Origin: Pomacea canaliculata
Taxonomy: Eukaryota > Mollusca > Gastropoda > Architaenioglossa > Ampullariidae
Length of the DNA stretch: 64,000 nucleotides
Direction of reading: 5' to 3'
Assembly (NCBI RefSeq): GCF_003073045.1
Contig: NC_037591.1
Location: 27,933,319-27,997,318 of the forward strand
Part shown: in pieces, positions 50,583 to 62,795 of the stretch
Position numbering within the stretch: the stretch's first letter is position 1
How the letters are laid out: every line of letters starts with the position of its first letter
Made by a program: the position numbers and the translations under genes
The notes under the pieces: generated by a model
Database searches by the model: none
What the model was told of the DNA's origin: nothing
The model's input: the letters and a program-made list of their open reading frames with translations, nothing else

Positions 50583-51038
50583 ATGAAGTTCCTTCTCGTC
50601 TTCGCCATTATCTGCGTAGTCACCTTTGCTCAGCACGGTACTACAAGGGACCCCATTGGTGCGAAACAAGTCTTTCGGCAAATAGTTGTGGCAACCCTCT
50701 CTGTGAGACTGAATATTTCACTAAAAAATCCCAACACATAAAATATATTTTCAAATTTCATTATATGAAAAAATCATGCGCTTACTTTTCTTTAACACTT
50801 TAAGTGGAACAGTTAAATGATGTATAGTTATGTAAATGATCACATGTTAACTGATGTATCAGAGCGCCTGGTAGCAGACGAGGTGAGAGCAATCGTGCAT
50901 GCCAACCCATCCATAGCCGCCAGCGCCTGCACAGCCAAGTGTGACGCCGTCTTCGCACTGGATGCTCCCCGTGAGGAAGAACTCACTGACAGCGCATGTG
51001 CCAAGGAGTGCAGAGGAATGTAAGCTTTTGTTGTTGCA

Positions 51039-51082
<44 letters not shown>

Positions 51083-51272
51083 AAGAAGAAAAAAAGAAGA
51101 ATCGTAAATTGTTAATAACCAACAATGCTTAGATATAAATTAATTTGTATTAATGGTAGATTTAAAACTTTATTTCGTTCAAGGAAACACAAAATGAGAT
51201 GAAATGTCATGTCTTTGGGATGGTAATTGGGAATCACATGCTTGTTGCAGGGCACTGGAAGAAAGGAAGTAA
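50583..51272 (+). CDS. g13: secreted CX3C-domain protein
   Basis: Coding exons are 50583-50658, 50863-51019 and 51251-51272, giving 84 residues; exon 2 begins at 50567. The signal peptide is MKFLLVFAIICVVTFAQ, where Phe replaces the Cys at position 3 that the other members have. The linker is HGTTRDPIG. The domain begins ERLVADEVRAIVHANPSIAA, with SACTAKC at the first pair and TDSACAKECRG at the second. The tail is MALEERK. Exon 3 is 157 bp because of one extra codon at its end. The nearest AATAAA is at 51827, about 550 bp downstream. The last intron contains an ATG triplet microsatellite. Confidence 0.88.
51038..51083 (+). repeat. (ATG)n microsatellite in g13 intron 3
   Basis: About 15 GAT/ATG units only 20 bp after the exon 3 donor. 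Confidence 0.95.
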
Positions 51273-53179
51273 GAGCCTTCGACCCGGCAGGCTTTCAAGG
51301 AGAGACGCTTTTGATGAAGTTGTGTTATCTTTTTTTTCTTAGGGGGAAGGGTTAATCTAGCACTGACTGATTTAAAAGATGGCAGAAGGGAAAATGGATT
51401 TATAAAATTTTTAAAGACTTTACTTTTTTACTTCTTTTCGTTTTGTTTATTTCTTTTTTTTTTTTCCTTTCCTTTCCTTTTTCAACTTTCTATTTTCTGT
51501 TTAGCCGTGATATAGTCTTAGCTTTTGGGCTCGGCATAAAACACTATCCCCCCTTTTTTGTTGATCCGAACTTATTATTTTTATCTCATGTCACAGTTGG
51601 TTTTACTTTCACGTGACTCTATAGGGCCAGGACACAGCACGACACAGCTTGCTTCCTCTTGACTGCCTGTTAGACACCAGTGGTCTGGCATCTCTTCCAA
51701 TTAACTGACATAAATACAGCAACGTTTTTTAAAAAATGCAAATACATGTAATGTCAAAACTTATTCATGTAGCTTCCTACAAGGAAATGAGCTTTACAAT
51801 GCATGATTAACAGTATTCATCAATTAAATAAAAGACTCTTTATGGAAATATTACATTCTATTGATTTCTATTTCCTCTATTAACGTAGTTTTAAAATTAG
51901 TCAACTGAGCAGCTGCCTTTAGCAGCTCTTTTACTTCCCAGTTTTGTTGAAAATGAGCATTTGATTCCTTAATCAATATGGTCTTCAAAAAAAGACACAA
52001 ACAATTATATTCAGATGAAAAGTCAAAAGCAAATAAATAAAAGTCAGTGCAAATTTTAAAAAAAAAATTATCTAATGATTGTCACAGCCGCTAACAAGCG
52101 AGGTCAATATGCACATTAACAAAAACTCACCTTTTGGATACAACCGGAGACAAACAATACGGAAGTGAGATAAGTTTTACAAAAATATTACAATGGTTAT
52201 CTAATATTCATTGCTCGTGTCGAAGCACGTGACTGTAAAGGATGTGAACCCTGTTCGACACGTCAATGGCCTCCACATGTCATCTGGCGCCAGGTCACCT
52301 TATCTCTCAAGAAACTGGTGACAGCAAAGATAGATGATCATGAGGAAGGCCTGAAAGACATGACACATTCACTGATGTAGGGCTAATGGCCAGATCGTGT
52401 AAAGTAAGCCCAAGGCTAGAAATAAATTTCTTTATTAGTATTTTTACATAGCACAGTCTTAATAATTCAACAATGGTTCAAGACATGTATAAATGGCGAC
52501 ATCCAGTTTTCTGATATAAATTCGTTTAAAAATTCATACAATAATGAAAATGTTTAGAGAATGATAGCTCAAGGTAAAAATAAAGGTAATCAAGGTAAAA
52601 CAACTCACTCATGACTTAACATGATAGCTATGACGCCTCGCTTCACACATAGCTGTTTGTTTATTTGTTTGTGTTTGTTTATCTCACTGTTTAGACGTAT
52701 ACACAGCTCAAACATACAGCTTGGAATTGTGCTGTTTGGAGTTAACTGTCTGAAGAGAATTCAAGTTGTCGTTTTGATATAAAAAGTAAATTATTTTAAG
52801 GAGAACGTCATTACACAACTGGGAAAGATTGTCAGGATTGTCGAGGGTATTTTTGCACTCCCAGCTGTGCCTGTCTAATGATTAATGTGTGTTTGTTGTT
52901 CTTTCTGCAAAAGTATAAAGAAGGAAAAAAAAAAGGAACGATAAAAAAAAATCAGAAGAGAAAGTAAGTTAGTAAGACAGAGTGAAAAAAATTAAAAGAG
53001 AAAATGTCAGAGAATTCGTTATCGACTTCTAAAAGATAAAAGTAAGGACCATTTAAAGGTCAAACAAAGTAAGGCAAGTAGGTACGCGTACGCGGACAAT
53101 CTCTCTCTATATATATCTTATATTTATATATCAAATATCGAAGAACTATGTCTCAAAGTGTAGACATCTACGTATCCGT

Positions 53180-53290
53180 GCCGAGGTCTTCTTATCAACA
53201 TGAAGTGTTTTTTTGTCTGTGCTATTGTTTGCACTCTTACTCAGCTTGACGACCCAGTGACCTCACTCGTGCTCCAGGTCTTTGTGGTCT
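53180..53290 (+). pseudogene. Relic of a family exon 2
   Basis: AGGTCTTCTTATCAACATGAAGTG resembles the 5' end of exon 2 in g12-g14 (TCTTC...TC-C-ATGAAGTG) and the frame begins MKCFFVCAIVCTL. No exon 3 or exon 4 follows. Only a lone, decayed signal-peptide exon is left. Confidence 0.55.
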
Positions 53291-54500
53291 TGATAAAACG
53301 TGGTTAGTGACTATCAAGGTAAACGATGTGAGAGACATCACCTTAAAAGAGGAATCAGGTTAAAGGTTATTTTAAACATAATTTCTAGAATACTTCTAGT
53401 ATGGTTTGATATACTACCTAATTTTTAGATCGGTAAATTAGTTCTAGACATAACCCTAATGTTTTGAAACTTTAATTTGTTGGTCAACTAATTGTTGCTT
53501 GCTTTCCCCTTTTGAATTCATCACCACAAGCTGAACTTGCTTACGATAAGCTCATAACTACTGGCAGAATAATAACTGCCCAGTAGTTCTAATATTTCAA
53601 TATGAAATATATCGTGTGCCGGGCTCCCATTCCTAATGGGACAAAAAAGGTCGAAGGTTTGCCAAACTCAGAGTCTATACCTGACGGTTTTGTCTTACGA
53701 TCCTCAAGACGAAGTCTCGCTGGATGGAGTGTCAGGGTCGGGGACATAACTAGGAGCAAGTTGTGATGGGTGGTGCTGGGTTCAAGATATGTATCAATTA
53801 TCTACAAGCTTTTGTTTTACGGGTCCGCGGTATTTGACCATTTGACGTCATGTAGACGTCAGGTTTTTGTTGTGTGTGTGTGCGCATGCGCACGTTTGTT
53901 TTGTGTTGAAAATGTATGATACCAAACCGTGAATGGATGAAGTACAACTAGCCATTGCTTGTGTTAACTGATGAGTAGGGTGTGTGCGCAAATGTATGTG
54001 GGTATACTGTGTGTTTGTGTGCGTGTGTGTGCATCAGGCATGATATATTTATATAGTCGTGTTATAGCTTGTATTTGTGTTTGTTCGTTTCTATGAGTAG
54101 ATATGTTTGTGAGGATGCGTCTAAACGGTCATGTTTTGAATAGCACAGATTGACTGTAATGCAGGTCTCCTCATATTTCCGAGGTTAAATGGTCCATGAC
54201 AAAGAACTGAAGCATCTAAATTTCAATTAATTCTAAACTTTGGTTATCATTAAATAAACAACAGTTACATCGGCGATAGGTTTACTTGAATTTGCTATAA
54301 ACGCCAGCACACAATAAGAAAAGCTCTTTATACTCGCTCTCGTGCATACACATAAATAACACAAACTAATATAAAACATAAGCACGCAGGTCCCCCAACA
54401 CACACACACATGAGCGCACGCACGATCACACATAGACACATGCACATACAGGCGGGTTAAAAGGGGAACAGAAATACAGACAATGCAGACATTAATATCA

Positions 54501-54541
54501 AAAATCAGGCATTCACACACACATTCACACACACACACACA

Positions 54542-54572
<31 letters not shown>

Positions 54573-54575
54573 GAT
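54501..54575 (+). repeat. (CA)n-rich tract
   Basis: Interrupted ACAC runs with ATTCAC spacers, about 100 bp upstream of the g14 promoter elements. Confidence 0.85.
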
Positions 54576-54718
54576 TGGGAGGGAGGCATTACATCAGACA
54601 GCATCACGACCCTCTACAAAAAAGAGACCAGATAGCTTGTAATCAGCCCAAGTCTAAGATATAAAAAACTAAGCAGACCAGTGTACATCTTCACGAATTG
54701 TAAGATTAAGGATTTGTA

Positions 54719-54774
54719 TATAAATACAAGCCTGAGCCTCCGTATCAACATTCCCAGCACAGCCGCAAGGAAAG
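54719..54774 (+). promoter_or_regulatory. g14 TATA box and non-coding exon 1
   Basis: TATAAATA at 54719-54726; exon end at 54774 (AAGGAAAG|GTAATT). Upstream are CAGCCCAAGTCTAAGATA and CAGACCAGTGTACATCTTC. Exon 1 matches that of g15 (ATTCCCAGCACA then GCAAGGAAAG). Confidence 0.75.
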
Positions 54775-55040
54775 GTAATTACATTTTCTACATTAATGCT
54801 CCTTGGGTAACTTGCTTTTGCTTTCCGTATCTGGAATTGATGTACATTATTTAGATTATAAACTTGGAGAATTGATAAATAATACTAGCGTACATAAATA
54901 TATTTTAAAAGACAACTTTTTTATCCAACTAAAAGTAACCACTTTTAAAAAAAAACATTTGGATATCGCAGTAATACACAAGTACTTAAAGGGGGTCAAA
55001 TAGTTGCAACCTCAAACTAGTAAGAACCACGATAGGTACC

Positions 55041-55113
55041 TTGTATTGTATTGTATTGTATTGTATTGTATTGTATTGTATTGTATTGTATTGTATTGTA
55101 TTGTATTGTATTG
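55041..55113 (+). repeat. (TTGTA)n microsatellite in g14 intron 1
   Basis: About 14 perfect pentamer units, followed by degenerate units to about 55200. Confidence 0.95.
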
Positions 55114-55772
55114 AAGTCTGTTGTATTCTATTGTAGTCTATTGTTTTTTAGTCTGTGGTATTGTATTGAAACCTATTGTGTTGTATTGTTGTCCATTGTA
55201 AAGATTGGCAGCTCATTTTCCCCTATGTCATATGATCCTTACTTAGCTCTCTCTATCACGTGATGGTTTGCAAGCCTCAGTACTTCAATCCTATTCATGA
55301 AATTCTAAAAGTACATAACGGTATATATTTAGTCAAGGAGCTCTCTAGTAAATGAAAATAAGAGCTCTGACTTGCACGTGATCGAACACTATAAAATTCT
55401 ACAACCATAAACATGGCCGAAGCTTAATAGCCTCTCAAACGATGATAAAGTGTATTTGTGTACAAAAAAAAAAAAAACAAAAAAAACCGCGGGTCACTTC
55501 AAGCAAAGAGAGATTGAGATCGCGGTGGTGCCAAACGACAAAAATTTTATTAAGTTAGAATCGGACAAACAGCGTGTATCAATCTGAATACCACACATAT
55601 ATATACTCGTAAGCTCACAACACTCTTTACCAGAGAGGTAAAAGTGGAGTTTATGTGGATTAGAACTCCGAAAAAAATAATCACTTTTTAAGAAAAGCCT
55701 ACATTTCAATTTTTTCAAATAATCGTACGAATCTCCCATGTTCCTGTGTTATGTTACAGTCATCTTGTCATC

Positions 55773-56840
55773 ATGAAGTGCATTATTGTCCTCGCCGTTC
55801 TCTGCGTCGTCGCCCTTGCTCAGCGTGGAGATGGCGACATTGGTACGTCCTGCAAATGTTGTCTTCAAATTATCTTATTAATTGACTAACGGCTTTAGTA
55901 TAATTTTAGCTCTTGACAGCCAGAAAACCTCTTGAATTCTGTTAACCAATGTCTTTAGACAGATTGCTAGAGATATTAAAACAATAGTTATGTAGTTATT
56001 TCCCTGATCAAGAGTTGACTGTCTTCAGAGCGTTTAGTCCAAGACGAGGTCAGAGCACTCATCCGTGCCAACCCATCCATAACGGTTGCCGACTGTACAG
56101 CCAAGTGTGATGCTGTCTTCGGCTTGGATGTTGCTCGAGAGGAAGAACTCACTGACCGTGACTGCGCCAGGGAGTGCAGAGAGTAAGTCTCAAACATTCT
56201 TCATCACCTTAAAACACCTTTCAAAAACTGGGGGTTTAGCAATGAAGCTGATAACCTGGCCCTAATCAAAAGATTTTACTGGATTTAAGTGTCGAACATC
56301 TACTTGAGTGAGACACAAGTCTGTCCACAAAGCTATCCTCATCAAATTCAATTTGCCTTTAGATCACTTGAGGAGAGTAGATAATTTTAATTTAATCGTT
56401 TGATAAGAGTAGATAAAATCCCGCGTATCTGTCACTTTTTCACAATATATATATAGACTGTTTGAAACTGCCCTTCGATTTTAACTGTATTGTGTGATTC
56501 ATATCTGCCTACCGCTACGGGTTTTCTGCAGCAGTTAAGAATTCAAACACCATAAATCAAAACTAAGGTTTTATTACTTATATTAACTATTTTAAAAGAA
56601 AAAAATAAACTATGAATCATCGGTCACAAAATCTCCAAAAATGAGCACGTGGAATTGAACTAGACTTGACCAATGGACCAGTTACCTGAAACACTCATTA
56701 TAATTGTTTGCCGGGACTTTTGTACTTGCAACTGTTACCATCATATAATTCGAAGAGATGTTTGCCGCATTTCTTCCAGGTGAGAAATGAAAATTAAAGT
56801 TCCGGGTTTTGTTTGTTTTTTCAGCCAATTGCGTGCTTGA
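55773..56840 (+). CDS. g14: shortest secreted CX3C-domain protein
   Basis: Coding exons are 55773-55842, 56029-56182 and 56825-56840, giving 79 residues; exon 2 begins at 55760. The signal peptide is MKCIIVLAVLCVVALAQ, with an RGDGDIG linker that contains an Arg-Gly-Asp triplet directly after the expected cleavage site. The domain begins ERLVQDEVRALIRANPSITV and is otherwise nearly the same as in g12 and g15. The tail is QLRA. AATAAA lies at 56996. With g12 and g15 it forms a close subgroup. Confidence 0.92.
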
Positions 56841-57009
56841 AGATCATAGGCGCCGGAGCTTGATGCCATGACACGGGGAGACAAGATGATGCTTGAGACC
56901 TTCACTTGACTGAAGAGCTAGCAGTGACTGTTGTACAAACTGATCGTTGATAAGACACGTGATTGAAAGACCTTATTTATTTGTTTGGAAAAGAAAATAA
57001 ATTTCTTTT

Positions 57010-58620
57010 TTTTTAGAATTTATTGTTTGTGCTGGATGAATGTAATTAGAAGTATGCTTATTCATTGCATTCTACAATCAACCAATCTGCGAGATAACTC
57101 AAGAAAGACTCTCTTTGATATCTTAGCAAGGGAGTTAGAAGTTTCACTTTTCTGATTAATTCTTCAAACGTGACCACACATACTAATACGTCCGGAAGAA
57201 AAGTATATTAACAGATCTTATTATATACTGTGTACATTTTGTTGACGAAAATGCAAAAATATATATTCATATATTATAAGCTATATCATTTTTATATATA
57301 ACTCGATATTTTATTTATTCATATATCAGGTATCAAATTAATAACCGGAATATCAGGCGTCTCCTGTGATTTCATTGTCAGTTCTTATCTGTCACTTTTA
57401 GTAAAGTTTTGCATGAGCTTTCAGATTCGTCAGTATTATTCCATAACTAAACAAAATATCTTACCGTTGTTCAGTATTATACAACTTTCTTCTTGTTACT
57501 TTCTTGTCTTCCCCGTTGTCGCCGTTTTCGCTCTTGCCCAAGAAAACCTTGTTAGTACGAAGCAAGATTCACGGACAAAACGTCTGACAACATACCCTAC
57601 CTATGAGGTTGGATGCCAGGTTACAAACTTTTATTCTCTTAAATTGAAATTAAAAATTGTATTCTTATTATATTTGATTAAATTTTAAAGTGTACATTCT
57701 GTTGTTTTGTGGTGTCTGTATATCTCAATCAGAACTCTCCTCGTTTATTTTAAACATATCTCGGTTTTGTTCGGACAAGAATCGCAGGACCGAGCGTTGC
57801 AACACATGACGTCAGACACCAAAGACGTTGTCATCAACCACACAAAATGAACTTACCTGCCTCTTTAAACACAAAGACAACTGTCATCTTAATTTTAACT
57901 TTATCTTGCAAGTAAGTCATAAAACGATAAGAACTGTAACTCTTAGACATAAACAACTTTGTAAACTTTATTCTGCTACTAAAACCTGAAAATCGCTGTT
58001 GCCGTTAGGTGGACGACAGACCTAGAGTTTGAAAATCTAGAGGCTTTAAGCTCTCAAGGGGAGGACAAGCCTTGTGGTTTGTCACTTGCCAGGACCTCTA
58101 GCGGTGACTAATGACTACTACTGTTGTGAAGATCAGTTTATAAAACTAAGTAATTTATTTGATATATAAACGACATTGCGATCGTTTTTTGACTGAACAA
58201 TGTTTTGGCTGATATCACTGACTGTGCGTTTGTCTGTGCGTTCTTGCTATTATTTTAACTGCGTGCTTCTTTATGAATTGGTATTGAAAAGCGACAGAAT
58301 GTAAGTCTGGAACATTCTTTTAGATTCACGATTCTTTGTGCACTGACATTAGATAAAGACAGAATGTAAGTCTGGAGCCTTGTGTCTGTTAAAATATCTG
58401 ATTCGACTCCCTTGCTTTTTAAGACATTTAGGTAACAACCAATCACCAAACAACGTGCCAGATAATATTTACTCGTCCAAGACTCCAGAGATATCATGAA
58501 AAAAATGTTAACACTTAAACGCCTAAAGTGAAAATTAAAAAAAAAAACGAAATAAAGGGAAGAAAAAAAATAAAAGGATGGGAAAAAAGAAAAAGAAAAT
58601 AATGTCGGAAGAGTTACTTA
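57010..58620. other. Spacer between g14 and the g15 arm
   Basis: AT-rich spacer with a family exon relic at about 57470-57585. No other gene seen. Confidence 0.5.
57470..57585 (+). pseudogene. Relic of a family exon 2
   Basis: ACTTTCTTCTTGTTACTTTC and the following CTTGTCTTCCCCGTTGTCGC resemble exon 2 of g13 and g14, and the frame reads FLVFPVVAVFALAQEN, a signal-peptide core. It stands alone, without exon 3 or exon 4, and looks decayed. Confidence 0.6.
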
Positions 58621-58970
58621 TCAACTTATAACCGATCGAATTACTGTTATCTATTAGCAGTCAATTGAAACTGGTACACTGTATATTTTCCTGTCTACGT
58701 GTTTGCTTTTGAAACATCGAAGAAAGATGAAAAAAAAAATCAATAAAGAAAGAGAAAAAAAGAGAAGATGAAACTTAAAACTTAAAAATGAAGACACTAA
58801 GAATAAATGAACGAAAAATACCTTTCTTGTCAGATAGTAAACAGCACAAGTATTACAAGTGAAGATCACTCACCTATAACCTTATTTCAGGAGTATTATA
58901 GTGCAAGTGATTTAATGTTTCCTCTCTTCCTCTATAATTCTCTCATTTTCTTCCTCTTTTTCTCTCTATT

Positions 58971-59003
<33 letters not shown>

Positions 59004-59194
59004 TATTCATACACATGTACACGTTCACATATACATACTTTTCAATTATTTTTAAATACCAGCGGTCAGACTGCTTGTTACAAGAAAGAAGGGAATGTAT
59101 CAGCTACATGATGACCAAGATGTCAGACAAAGATGTGGAACCACAAAACGTGAAGCGCAGGTGTGACTTTCTCAGCATTCAAGCTTAACTACAT

Positions 59195-59301
<107 letters not shown>

Positions 59302-59484
59302 AGAACGCATAAACATACACGTAGTCACACTCATCGAGCACAGGCACTGAATTCTGAAGAAAATAATTTATTATCTTTTTTCAAACACGTAAATGAGTCA
59401 CTGCAAGCTCTTCAGTCACGTGACGGTCAAGAGCATCATCTTGTCTCCTCGTGTACTTGTATCAGGCTCCAGTGCAAATTATCT

Positions 59485-60278
59485 TCAGTTACGTAGTTGT
59501 CTGCGGAAAGAAACCAGAAGAAATCTTTCATTTTCAGTTCTCAACTAAAAGAAAGAAGACATATCTTCATATTTTACGATGGTAACGGATTTAAGGGATT
59601 TTATTTGCTGCCTATATAGCGATCTAAAGTGAATTTAATAATGATTGCTTTGTCGACATCTCTGACCCAGAAGTCATAGACTCGAGGCTTGGTCTGGCTT
59701 TTCACACTTTAGTCGAGTAAAATCTTCTGGTTATGGACTGGTTATCAGCTTGATGACTAAACGAGTAAATTGTAATCGCTTATCTTTGAAACAAATGTTT
59801 TAAGCTAATGAACTTGAGACTTACTCTCTGCACTCCCTGGCGCAGTCACGGTCAGTGAGTTCCTCCTCACGAGCAACATCCAAGCCAAAGACAGCATCAC
59901 ACTTGGCTGTACAGTCGGCAACCGTTATGGATGGGGTGGCGCGGATGAGTGCTCTGACCTCGTCAGCGACCAAGCGCTCTGAAGAAATATTCAACACGTG
60001 ACAGCTTAAATAATTACACAACAGGAAATTGCTCCGCTTTATGAGTTAAATTATAGGCAAAAGAAAATATCTTTTTTAAGTTTTGTGGTTAGAAAAATGC
60101 ATTTTATTTGTTAAATTTGAGTCAAATATTGTCAAATATAAAGTCAAGAATTAAGTCAAATATTAAGACAAATATGAAGTCAAACAAAAAACTTCGTACC
60201 AATAGCGCCTCCTTCTTCTGGTTGGCGCTGAGCAAGGGCAACGACGCAAATAACGGCGAAGACAAGAAGGCACTTCAT
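59485..60278 (-). CDS. g15: secreted CX3C-domain protein (inverted copy of g12)
   Basis: Minus-strand coding exons are 60278-60200, 59978-59825 and 59500-59485, giving 82 residues. The protein equals g12 except for Ile at residue 10. AATAAA lies at 59372-59367. Its promoter and exon 1 resemble those of g14, not g12, so the copied coding part of g12 type is joined to a g14-type promoter. The join lies in intron 1 near 60600. Confidence 0.93.
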
Positions 60279-61060
60279 GGTGACACAAAGACTGTAAGAT
60301 AAGAGGGCTATGAAAGAATTCTATATTTTCGGAAAGAATAATACACACTTTTGGATTTACTAGAAACATATAATTATTTCTTATGTTTTCTTTTGAAGTA
60401 TTTATATACAATACCTATTTTTGCTCCTCTCCGAAACGTCTTTTTTAATAGCTAATTTTAGATATTTACAATTCTTTAAAATTCAGATTATTTTAATTTG
60501 TGCTTCATAAGTTGTAAAAGTTTTATTGACAATACAGAAAAGGAAAAGAGGTTTCTTTGTAAATAATTTAAATATGATCAAATTATTATTCCTTACTAGT
60601 ATACATGCACTGATGTTACGAGCCACCACTAGAGTGAGAAATAAATCTCAATAATTCATTGTGACAAAGGAGAAAATGAGCTGTCAACCTTAACAGGTTA
60701 CAGAAGGTTACACATGCTAGTTTTGATATTAGTTTTAGATTGTTTACATTAGACTTTTTCAAGTTTACATGTCTATTTAATTTATAAATTTTTCTTTAAA
60801 CTTCTTTGCTGATTTCTTTGATTTCTTTACTGTGGATTTCATCAAAAGTTTATTCACTTGTGGTAGTGTTTTTATCTTTAGGATGATGATGGTAATTATT
60901 TTTATTTTATTATTATAACTTTCAAATATTAATTGTTCAAGTGTTAATGAAAATTAATCTCTGCCTATGTATATGTAAATAATATGATAAAGATGCAGAC
61001 AGAGCACGGAGAGAGAAAGCAAGTTGCCTAAGGAGCAATGATGTAGAAAATGTTCTTTAC

Positions 61061-61116
61061 CTTTCCTTGCAGTTGTGCTGGGAATATTCGTCAAAAGGCT
61101 GGAGCTTGTATTTATA
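61061..61116 (-). promoter_or_regulatory. g15 TATA box and non-coding exon 1
   Basis: TATAAATA (61116-61109), exon end at 61061 (GCAAGGAAAG|GTAAAG). Upstream lies CAGACCAATGTACATCTTTA, close to the g14 promoter. Confidence 0.75.
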
Positions 61117-62298
61117 TCAAATCCTTAATCTTAGGAGTTCATAAAGATGTACATTGGTCTGTGGGCGTGGGCTGATTACAAGTTATCTGGGTCTCTTTTT
61201 TCTGGAGAAGTTCCTGATTTTCATTTTTAGGTGAAATGCCGCCCTTTCGTATAGTGTGTATGTGCGTGTGTGTGCACTGTGTGTGTGTGTGCACTGTGTG
61301 CACACAGGATTGCGTGTAGGTATTGTGCGTATATGTTTTAAGGTTATTGTTTCATGAATTATTTGTCTATTTTGTCGTCTGCCTATCACTTGTTCTGCCC
61401 GCCTGCTTGTCTCTATATCTGTCTTCCAGTCTGACTGGCTTTCCTACGTGTGTGTGTGTGTGTCTGTAGGTATGATTAGATGTTAAATGTTTCCCTCGTC
61501 GGTTTACTCATTTAATACATAAAAATAGATCGAGATGGCGTGCACCTTGATGTTGCAATTTGTTTTTGTTTTTTTAATTTTAAACCACCCCCGAAAATAA
61601 TCCACAGGAAACAAATCAAGAATATTACAAGTTGTTCATAATTGCGCATAAAGTTTGAAATGCGACAAGAAACTGTAGACAAATGTGTATTCTCTAGAAA
61701 TAATGAGTGGTGTAACCATATCTGTAGATTTATATTCGATAAAGACAAAATAATAAACTGAAAAAATACAAAATACAAAAGGTATATGAATGTAAAATAT
61801 AAGTAACAATCAGGGTTCCTGCCAAATTAGAAAAGACAATTGATGTTAAAGCTCCTTTTCATTATGTGTTAACTCATTCCACCATCAAGAGCCAATCATA
61901 ACTTTGTTCCCGATGAACAAAACACATTTTATGAACCCTAACTCCAGCGTATTTTATAATTTAATTTTTTATTTCACTTGCTTTTTCCTTTAAGAGACAC
62001 TTATTACCCCTCATAATTAAACTATTTTCCATTCACGGTCCACTGCATATAATTTTTAAGCAATCCCAATATTCGGCATAACAATATTTACACAACATTC
62101 TCTATTACAATGTGTCTTGTTCGTAGTTTAATTATTTTCATATTTTTATCATTTCTGTTTTTTCATGCCCGAAAACAACACAAAACATTATCCAGTCTTT
62201 CTCTATTTTAAACATAGATATTGTGACTGAGGGGAGGTAAAGTGCAGGCTGACATGCTACTCTCGCTTACTCAGACATAAAGAAGTTATTGAACGTCT

Positions 62299-62329
<31 letters not shown>

Positions 62330-62400
62330 TATTTCACGGATGACATTTCATCAGAACCTTCACACTCGCTAGACCAAGCTGCTATCAGAAACACTATTTA

Positions 62401-62440
62401 GCTCCACCCAAGATATCAGCAGAACACAGACCAACGCCCT
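62401..62440 (+). promoter_or_regulatory. Possible relic of the shared upstream module
   Basis: GCTCCACCCAAGATATCAGC followed by CACAGACCAACG matches the two upstream motifs of the cluster genes in order and spacing. No TATA box or exon follows within the window. Confidence 0.45.
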
Positions 62441-62734
62441 GATCCCCTAATTGCTACGACCCATTGTTTTGTAGGAACAGAAAGTCAATTCCTATCTGAG
62501 TTTACCAATATACCTCAGCAAAGTCAGTTGGAGAAAATGTTTAAGAGAAGTTGTAAAAGTATTGCGGCAGATGATGACGATGATCATGAATCATCATCAT
62601 CATCATCAGTAGTAGTGACAAAGTGTAGACTATGCTGCAATAGCATTTGTCCATATGGGCCTTTTATAAATTCCCATTTACTTTACAGCTCTGTTTATGT
62701 GTTGGTTTTAGTCAGGGCTTCTGCTAAGGCTAAA

Positions 62735-62795
62735 TTCTTTGGGGTCCCAGGGACCCCTTCCTCAGATTTCTAAGGGGTCCCAGGCTAACTCTAAG
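62735..62795 (+). repeat. GGGTCCC-rich repeat-like segment
   Basis: GGGGTCCCAGGGACCCC is a short palindrome, and AAGGGGTC recurs twice within 50 bp. It is probably the end of a dispersed repeat. Confidence 0.35.

Larger units (their letters stand above)
51280..54640. other. Spacer between g13 and g14
   Basis: AT-rich spacer with one signal-peptide-exon relic near 53180-53290 and CA tracts at 54501-54575. Nothing else is supported. Confidence 0.5.
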
